From a virus: a DNA stretch of 64,000 nucleotides. The position numbers and the translations under genes are program-made. The notes below the pieces were generated by a model. It worked only from the letters and a program-made list of their open reading frames with translations. It was not told where the DNA came from and did not search any database. Position 1 is the first letter of the stretch. The number at the start of each line of letters is the position of its first letter. The stretch covers positions 43,128 to 107,127 of the IMG/VR virus record IMGVR_UViG_3300042296_000700; one strand, written 5' to 3'. This document shows, in pieces, positions 60,684 through 64,000 of this stretch.

Positions 60684-61082
60684 TCACGCTACCTTTGCGG
60701 TAGCGTCACCTTGCTCAACATTGTCGTTCAGGTCATACACACGGAACTGCGTGTATGGAGTGGACTTAGTGACTGCCTCTGCGACATCACTCTTGATGAT
60801 TCCAAGTTCTACTGCTGACTGAAACTTCTTGCTATCAACTTCGGTCTTGGTGACTTTCTTGAGTGTGGCACTACTCACCATGTCGGTAAGTGTCTTGAGA
60901 TTGTATGAGCGACGATTAGCCGTGATGAGCATGACCTTTTCGTTGCCGACAATGACTGTCTCTGTGCCGTTCTTGGCGAGGGCTTCTTTGAGGATTTCCT
61001 CTGCCTGTGCCTTTGCTTGCTTTGCGACCTCTAGGGCTCGCTCTGCTTCTAGGAACATCTGACCTGCTTGTAATGTATTCAT
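60684..61082 (-). CDS. Unknown protein with N-terminal coiled coil
   Basis: 132 residues. MFLEAERALEVAKQAKAQAE and EEILKEALAKNGTET form a coiled coil, followed by a beta pair (ETVIVGNEKVMLITANRRSY) and helices. Similar layouts occur in small phage proteins of unknown role. It has a promoter at 61133-61161 and the TACTAGAAAGG leader. Confidence 0.65.
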   Translation of the reverse strand: MNTLQAGQMFLEAERALEVAKQAKAQAEEILKEALAKNGTETVIVGNEKVMLITANRRSYNLKTLTDMVSSATLKKVTKTEVDSKKFQSAVELGIIKSDVAEAVTKSTPYTQFRVYDLNDNVEQGDATAKVA

Positions 61083-61132
61083 TGGACTCTACCTTTCTAG
61101 TAGTTGTTTAGTCGGTATTGCTTATGTTAGGG

Positions 61133-61161
61133 AGTGTATCAGGTCTGTTTGCTTTTCGCAA
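61133..61161 (-). promoter_or_regulatory. Promoter
   Basis: TTGCGA, 17 bp, TACACT on the minus strand, serving the gene at 61082. TTATCCGA lies just upstream. Confidence 0.6.
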
Positions 61162-61195
61162 CTTTATCCGAAACACTTTATTGCTTATGTCTAAC

Positions 61196-61224
61196 ACTAT
61201 ATCAGAGGGGTGTTACACAGTTCC
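61196..61224 (-). promoter_or_regulatory. GTGTnACAC-type promoter element
   Basis: GGAACT, spacer GTGTAACACCCCTCTGA, TATAGT. Confidence 0.55.
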
Positions 61225-61247
61225 CTGTGCTGTTCCCCTCACACTCT

Positions 61248-61379
61248 CTATAACGAACGATTCGCCTCAAAGTGTGCGGTCATTATTACAGATGGGTGTG
61301 ACACGCTTTTGCTTGTCTCTATCTATAACGAACAGAGCAATCAAATGTGTGCGCTCATTATGACAGAGGGGTGTTACAT
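61248..61379. repeat. Direct repeats, two 75-bp-spaced units
   Basis: CTATAACGAAC occurs at 61248 and 61323, and the GTGTnACA motif begins 48 bp later in both. CAAAGTGTGCG-like and TCATTAT segments are also in register. A diverged unit lies at 63584-63653 and a fragment near 56452. Confidence 0.7.
61283..61311 (-). promoter_or_regulatory. GTGTnACAC-type element (poor -35)
   Basis: Spacer CGTGTCACACCCATCTG, -10 TAATAA; no clear -35. Confidence 0.4.
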
Positions 61380-61385
61380 AGTTGG
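61357..61385 (-). promoter_or_regulatory. GTGTnACAC-related element
   Basis: CCAACT, spacer ATGTAACACCCCTCTGT, CATAAT. Confidence 0.5.
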
Positions 61386-61387
61386 GT

Positions 61388-61424
61388 TGTGGATAAACCT
61401 GTGGATAACTTTGCCTGTGGATAA
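61388..61424 (+). other. Three perfect DnaA boxes
   Basis: TGTGGATAA (complement of TTATCCACA) at 61388-61396, 61400-61408 and 61416-61424, all in one orientation and spaced 12 and 16 bp. Confidence 0.75.
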
Positions 61425-61452
61425 CTGTCAAACAAACTTATCCGACGCTGGC

Positions 61453-61473
61453 TATACGCCACCGTCGCTCTTG
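61453..61473 (-). repeat. Dispersed DGGV repeat, copy 8
   Basis: Within CGACGgTGGC-GTATA-GCCAgCGTCG, a 10-bp stem with one mismatch. Confidence 0.75.
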
Positions 61474-61513
61474 GAAGCACACACACATACGAGCACACGC
61501 TCGCGCGCGCGTA

Positions 61514-61586
61514 AGCCCCGTTGGGCAACACCGCTTGCGGGGCTCCCACTCTCGCTGACATCTTCGCTGCGCAAGATGCGGGGCTG
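61514..61586 (-). terminator. Terminator-like hairpins
   Basis: AGCCCCG/CGGGGCT (61514-61544) and CATCTT/AAGATG (61559-61578) follow the stop of the gene at 61587. Confidence 0.5.
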
Positions 61587-61874
61587 TTAGTACTTCGGAA
61601 GTTTATGGATTATCGGTGATGCTTCTTCTTTCCGATAAAACTCTTCGTGTGAAGTCCATAACTTTCCTTCGTCACTCCACTTCTTTGCGAGTGAGAAAAC
61701 GATTACCATAAAATCCCATTCGGTAATCCCCCAGTCGGAGAAGTTCTCCTCAAACTGGTTATTCCAAAACTCGGTGAGAATGTTAGCGAGTGCTTCATGC
61801 CCGCTTTCTACTCCGAGTGAGTAATAGTTCTCTGAGAGAATGTTCATGATGTCGGTTTGTAGTTCAGTAGTCAT
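61587..61874 (-). CDS. Unknown acidic small protein
   Basis: 95 residues, CGGAGA before the start. Helical with aromatic residues (NILTEFWNNQFEENFSDWGI, WDFMVIVFSLAKKWSDEGK). It overlaps the previous gene by 11 bp. No family was recognised. Confidence 0.65.
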   Translation of the reverse strand: MTTELQTDIMNILSENYYSLGVESGHEALANILTEFWNNQFEENFSDWGITEWDFMVIVFSLAKKWSDEGKLWTSHEEFYRKEEASPIIHKLPKY

Positions 61875-62106
61875 CTAGGGTGTCTCCGTTTTCGTCTTGG
61901 AAGATGAGGTCTCTTGCTCGTGCGTTGCGCATCATGTCAAGTGCTTCATTCTCTATGTAGAGAATGACATCATCAAGGGTGAAGTTCATTTCGTCGCCAT
62001 TGAGAACACGATTGTCCTCTTTTAGCGTTTGGATAACTTCCTCAACTCCGTATGTGGTTACCCACATGACATTTATTCTTTCGGGCATTGTTTCTTGTGT
62101 GCTCAT
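61864..62106 (-). CDS. Unknown acidic small protein
   Basis: 80 residues with AAAAAAGGACAACC before the start. VMWVTTYGVEEVIQTLKEDN and VILYIENEALDMMRNARARD make a small alpha/beta protein. Its promoter contains an 11-bp perfect inverted repeat. Confidence 0.65.
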   Translation of the reverse strand: MSTQETMPERINVMWVTTYGVEEVIQTLKEDNRVLNGDEMNFTLDDVILYIENEALDMMRNARARDLIFQDENGDTLDDY

Positions 62107-62142
62107 GGTTGTCCTTTTTTAGTAGTTACAGCAACACCCCTC

Positions 62143-62171
62143 ACTATACATGAGGGGTGTTATAGGGATTA
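62143..62171 (-). promoter_or_regulatory. Promoter element inside an 11-bp inverted repeat
   Basis: -10 TATAGT, spacer CTATAACACCCCTCATG, poor -35 (TAATCC). AACACCCCTCA (62133-62143) and TGAGGGGTGTT (62151-62161) are perfect arms around the -10 region. Confidence 0.55.
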
Positions 62172-62435
62172 TTCCTGTGCGTAGAGCGTGGCTTCATCAA
62201 AGTAGTCGGAGTCATATTTGCGAATAAACTTAATCGCTTCTTCCATTGAGTTTGCTGAAATCATTTTGTTGTAATCCGCGTATGTGCCTGTGTTCATGGT
62301 TGCTTCTACACGATAGAAGTTTCCATCTAATTCTCGTACTTCTAGGTTATGGAAATACAATCCTGTGCCATTCCAGATTATGAGGTCTCCCTCGCCCTGC
62401 GTGAAGTGTCCTTCTGTGTTGTTTTCAGTTGTCAT
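62169..62435 (-). CDS. Unknown small protein
   Basis: 88 residues. Beta-rich (GDLIIWNGTGLYFHNLEVRE, FYRVEATMNTGTYAD), then a helix (SMEEAIKFIRKYDSDYFDEA). The ribosome site is weak (AAGAAG). Own promoter at 62488-62516. Confidence 0.65.
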   Translation of the reverse strand: MTTENNTEGHFTQGEGDLIIWNGTGLYFHNLEVRELDGNFYRVEATMNTGTYADYNKMISANSMEEAIKFIRKYDSDYFDEATLYAQE

Positions 62436-62487
62436 TAGTTTCTTCTTTTCCAGCCCCTTTCAGAGAGCATAGTAGGTTTACATTTAC

Positions 62488-62516
62488 AGTATAACAGGTT
62501 ATGTAACATAACGCAA
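62488..62516 (-). promoter_or_regulatory. Promoter with palindromic spacer
   Basis: TTGCGT, 17 bp, TATACT. The spacer includes TTATGTTACATAA, a near-perfect 13-bp palindrome, but no CCCC. Confidence 0.6.
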
Positions 62517-62565
62517 CCTGACAGCAGAGCAACCACTCCCCGTGAGGAGTGGTCACCCATAGTGG

Positions 62566-63081
62566 TTAGTACCAACAGATGAGTCCGTCGGTGAACTCAC
62601 TTGCCCACTTCAGATACCAAGATGCGTACCTGAGGTCTGGAGTGATGTCCTCACCACCCATGCGGTAAACACCATCATCTTCCTGACATTCGTCAAACGC
62701 CTCGTCAATGACTTGGGCAAGGGTGAGACATGAGCCTTTTGACTTCTCTGTCCCATCTTCGCTATCGCCATAGAACGAGAAGTCGTCGCTATCGCCGTAT
62801 CCGATTGCTTCCAAGAGGTAGTTGCCATACTTGCCTCTGTACCAACAGTCAGTACCGAACATTCCATAGACTGGATTGCCGAGTGCTTCTTTGTCTTGCT
62901 TATTGAGTTCGGTGACATAGGGGCAACCGCCACACGCTTGCGTAGCCTTACAGTCAATGGCAGTCATTACTGACCCATCTTCTTCCAGTATTGGTTGTCC
63001 GTCTTTGTTTAGTCGTGGTGTGATGACCGCAGTTCCCTGCGTTTTACACGGGTATTGCTTGGGGATATTGTCTAGTCCCAT
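62566..63081 (-). CDS. MGLDN-family phage protein with cysteines
   Basis: 171 residues. The start MGLDNIPKQYPCKTQGTAV and CKATQACGGCPYVT are typical of a phage family with several conserved cysteines, perhaps a metal site. The end RYASWYLKWASEFTDGLICW is also characteristic. Function is unknown. A consensus promoter lies upstream. Confidence 0.7.
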   Translation of the reverse strand: MGLDNIPKQYPCKTQGTAVITPRLNKDGQPILEEDGSVMTAIDCKATQACGGCPYVTELNKQDKEALGNPVYGMFGTDCWYRGKYGNYLLEAIGYGDSDDFSFYGDSEDGTEKSKGSCLTLAQVIDEAFDECQEDDGVYRMGGEDITPDLRYASWYLKWASEFTDGLICWY

Positions 63082-63113
63082 TTGCTTCTCCTTTGTTTAG
63101 GTTTATACAGCAC

Positions 63114-63142
63114 AGTATAACAGGGGGGTGTCATACTGTCAA
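63114..63142 (-). promoter_or_regulatory. Consensus promoter with CACCCC spacer
   Basis: TTGACA, spacer GTATGACACCCCCCTGT, TATACT. ACAGTAT and ATACTGT form outer arms. Confidence 0.7.
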
Positions 63143-63149
63143 ACTCTGT

Positions 63150-63461
63150 TCAGATTGCGAACAGAGCCATGAGGTGGTCGGGTGCGTCATAGTTCTCACC
63201 GTCATAAACGCCCTTAGGTGAGAGCGCACCGACGAGAACAATGTTCCCGACGAGGTGACGCTGGAACAAGATGCTTGCCGTGAGGTTTGGCTCAAGTCCC
63301 CAAATGAGACCCTCGTCATTGACATAGCCAACGAAGTCATCTGCTCGGACTACATCTATAAGACCGCCAACTGCGTCTTGGAGAAACTTGAGCGAGTCTT
63401 GCTCAGGAATGTCCACAACTCGTGGGCGACTATCTGTTGGGATAAGTATTGCCTTTGTCAT
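63150..63461 (-). CDS. DUF3846 protein
   Basis: 103 residues, AAGGAG before the start. AILIPTDSRPRVVDI, LQDAVGGLIDVV, and YVNDEGLIWGLEPNLTASIL then VGNIVLVGALSP are the DUF3846 pattern. Such proteins are common in actinobacterial phages and mobile elements, with no known function. Confidence 0.8.
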   Translation of the reverse strand: MTKAILIPTDSRPRVVDIPEQDSLKFLQDAVGGLIDVVRADDFVGYVNDEGLIWGLEPNLTASILFQRHLVGNIVLVGALSPKGVYDGENYDAPDHLMALFAI

Positions 63462-63493
63462 TTCTAAACTCCTTGTTTAGTAGGTATATGTTA

Positions 63494-63523
63494 AGTATAA
63501 CAGGTGGGTGTATGTTCTGTCAA
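63494..63523 (-). promoter_or_regulatory. Consensus promoter for DUF3846 gene
   Basis: TTGACA, 18 bp including ACACCCACC, TATACT on the minus strand. Confidence 0.65.
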
Positions 63524-63558
63524 GTTTATCCGAAAGACTCACTCACTTGCTTCCCCCC

Positions 63559-63587
63559 ATTGTACTGAAGGGGTGTTACATAGATAG
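63559..63587 (-). promoter_or_regulatory. GTGTnACAC-related element
   Basis: Spacer ATGTAACACCCCTTCAG, -10 TACAAT, weak -35 (CTATCT); CCCC/GGGG arms flank the -10. Confidence 0.45.
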
Positions 63588-63624
63588 AACGAACAAACCT
63601 ATCCAAAGTGTGCGTTTTTTTTAT

Positions 63625-63653
63625 TACATAGCAGAGGGGTGTGACACAGTTAC
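63625..63653 (-). promoter_or_regulatory. GTGTnACAC-type promoter element
   Basis: GTAACT, spacer GTGTCACACCCCTCTGC, TATGTA. Confidence 0.5.
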
Positions 63654-63692
63654 AAGGTCAGCAGTAATCAGAAACTCAATTTTTTCACGGGC

Positions 63693-63713
63693 TATCGGCT
63701 ACCGTCGCTCTTG
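63693..63713 (-). repeat. Dispersed DGGV repeat, copy 9 (diverged)
   Basis: Reads CAAGAGCGACGGTAGCCGATA on the minus strand in part; two core positions differ. Confidence 0.6.
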
Positions 63714-63835
63714 TAGCGCACATTCGCCAACTTCCCAACCCCCCTGCGACAACCACTAGCCCCGCATACAAAAGCAGGCGGCAACTGCCCCGCATCGGAA
63801 GATGCGCAGCGGGGCTTCTGGTATCTGGGGCAAAG

Positions 63836-63866
63836 AAAAACCCCCGCCCATTTCTGAGCGAGGGTT
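63836..63866 (-). terminator. Rho-independent terminator
   Basis: On the minus strand AACCCTCGC/GCGGGGGTT with one mismatch, followed by TTTTT. It lies 25 bp after the stop of the partial gene at the right edge. Confidence 0.7.
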
Positions 63867-63890
63867 CTTCGGTTGGATTTGTCGGGAATG

Positions 63891-64000
63891 TTACGACGGG
63901 GTGACAGTCATGCTTCCGCCAGTTGGTGCGTCGTGGTGATACAGAACGCACTTGAGTGACTCCGACTCAACCTTGTAAGTGAGTCGCCACTCGGTTCTGT
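63891..64000 (-). CDS. Partial protein at right edge
   Basis: One minus frame is open from the window end to a TAA at 63891-63893, giving 36 residues with WRLTYKVESESLKCVLYHHD then GGSMTVTPS. The terminator just downstream supports a real gene end. The family was not recognised. Confidence 0.55.
   Translation of the reverse strand, partial: RTEWRLTYKVESESLKCVLYHHDAPTGGSMTVTPS

Larger units (their letters stand above)
61196..61473. other. Candidate replication origin
   Basis: The 504-bp gap 61083-61586 has no convincing gene on either strand. Within it are three promoter-like elements, two 75-bp-spaced direct repeats (CTATAACGAAC ... GTGTGCG ... GTGTnACA, units starting 61248 and 61323), three perfect DnaA boxes (61388-61424), a TTATCCGAC at 61438 and a dispersed repeat copy. 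Clustered DnaA boxes beside direct repeats suggest an origin that uses host DnaA. Phage origin function is inferred. Confidence 0.55.
61083..61586. rRNA. placeholder removed: see next entry
   Basis: This entry is not an rRNA call. The region is non-coding and is described as the candidate origin in the entry for 61196-61473; no rRNA is present. Confidence 0.
63462..63890. other. Non-coding region with three promoter elements
   Basis: No convincing gene. It contains promoter elements, a dispersed repeat copy (63693-63713), a diverged 75-bp-type repeat unit, GC-rich hairpins near 63765-63818, and the terminator of the gene at the right edge. Confidence 0.6.

Noticed and set aside
61083-61586. 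A feature entry for this span carries an rRNA type label
   Set aside because: It is not an RNA gene. No rRNA is present in the window; the entry has zero confidence and should be ignored in favour of the candidate-origin entry.
61118-61590. Plus-strand open frames in the origin region
   Set aside because: Their peptides repeat (LSITN..., CVRSL/CALI) only because the DNA direct repeats are translated; there is no ribosome site and DnaA boxes lie inside.
52192-63713. Identity of the dispersed repeat with mycobacteriophage L5 stoperators
   Set aside because: GGTGG and CAAG both occur but in a different order and spacing, and copies lie inside proteins.
63685-63951. Minus frame of 88 residues at the right edge
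   Set aside because: It crosses the terminator and GC-rich hairpins and conflicts with the better-supported partial gene ending at 63891.
1-64000. Integrase or attachment site
   Set aside because: No tyrosine or serine recombinase pattern was seen in any translated frame; lysogeny cannot be inferred from this window.

Overview
This window looks like part of the genome of a contractile-tailed phage (myovirus morphology) infecting an actinobacterium, probably an aquatic lineage. Evidence seen in the sequence: the C-terminus of a large terminase at the left edge, a sheath and tube pair, a frameshifted tail chaperone, a 1163-residue tape measure, a P2/T4-type baseplate module, about 25 kb of tail fibre and adhesin genes, and an M15 endolysin. 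The actinobacterial signal comes from a WhiB-type iron-sulfur regulator, a proteasome beta-like Ntn hydrolase, and a secreted protein with Thr/Glu/Pro-rich and acidic helical repeats of a kind known from aquatic actinobacteria. Base composition is moderate by eye. No integrase, portal, major capsid protein, DNA polymerase or replicative helicase is visible here, so the window is only part of a larger genome.

Layout. 1-4.5 kb (+): terminase end, then a Rad52-like annealing protein, a Cas4/RecB-like nuclease, and a PAPS-reductase-like/ParB-like pair, mostly overlapping or abutting. 4.5-7.3 kb: a basic Arg/Ala-rich protein and head-tail completion proteins. 7.3-18.9 kb: sheath, tube, chaperones, tape measure, baseplate hub, spike, wedge, J and I proteins. 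18.9-34.6 kb: fibre and adhesin genes, ending in a 1029-residue Gly- and His-rich protein. 34.6-40.1 kb: a tightly coupled cassette with a flavin-dependent halogenase, two 2-oxoglutarate/Fe(II) oxygenases and several unknown proteins. 40.1-46.4 kb: a FnIII protein, a secreted seven-bladed propeller/adhesin gene with its own operator-like control region, and a lysis cassette. 46.5-50.9 kb: a winged-helix regulator (-), a metallophosphoesterase, the proteasome-like protein and WhiB.

50.7-64 kb is almost entirely minus-strand and is built of many small, often overlapping early-type genes: replication accessory proteins, a MoxR-type AAA ATPase paired with a VWA/HExxH protein, DUF3846, MPNW- and DUF7249-type proteins and many unknowns. 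This half carries two dispersed DNA elements. One is a promoter-like element with the palindrome GTGTnACAC followed by CCC or CCCC in the -35/-10 spacer. The other is a roughly 22-bp palindromic repeat with core GACGGTGGCGTA, found nine times in one orientation, sometimes between genes, sometimes spanning a stop codon, and three times in frame inside proteins where it encodes DGGV. Three perfect DnaA boxes lie beside 75-bp direct repeats at 61.2-61.45 kb and mark a candidate replication origin.

Inferred working plan: minus-strand genes act early under a shared regulator, and the plus-strand recombination, virion and lysis genes act late. The halogenase/oxygenase cassette and the secreted adhesin are accessory functions placed among tail genes. 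All functional calls come from reading translations by eye. No database search was run.
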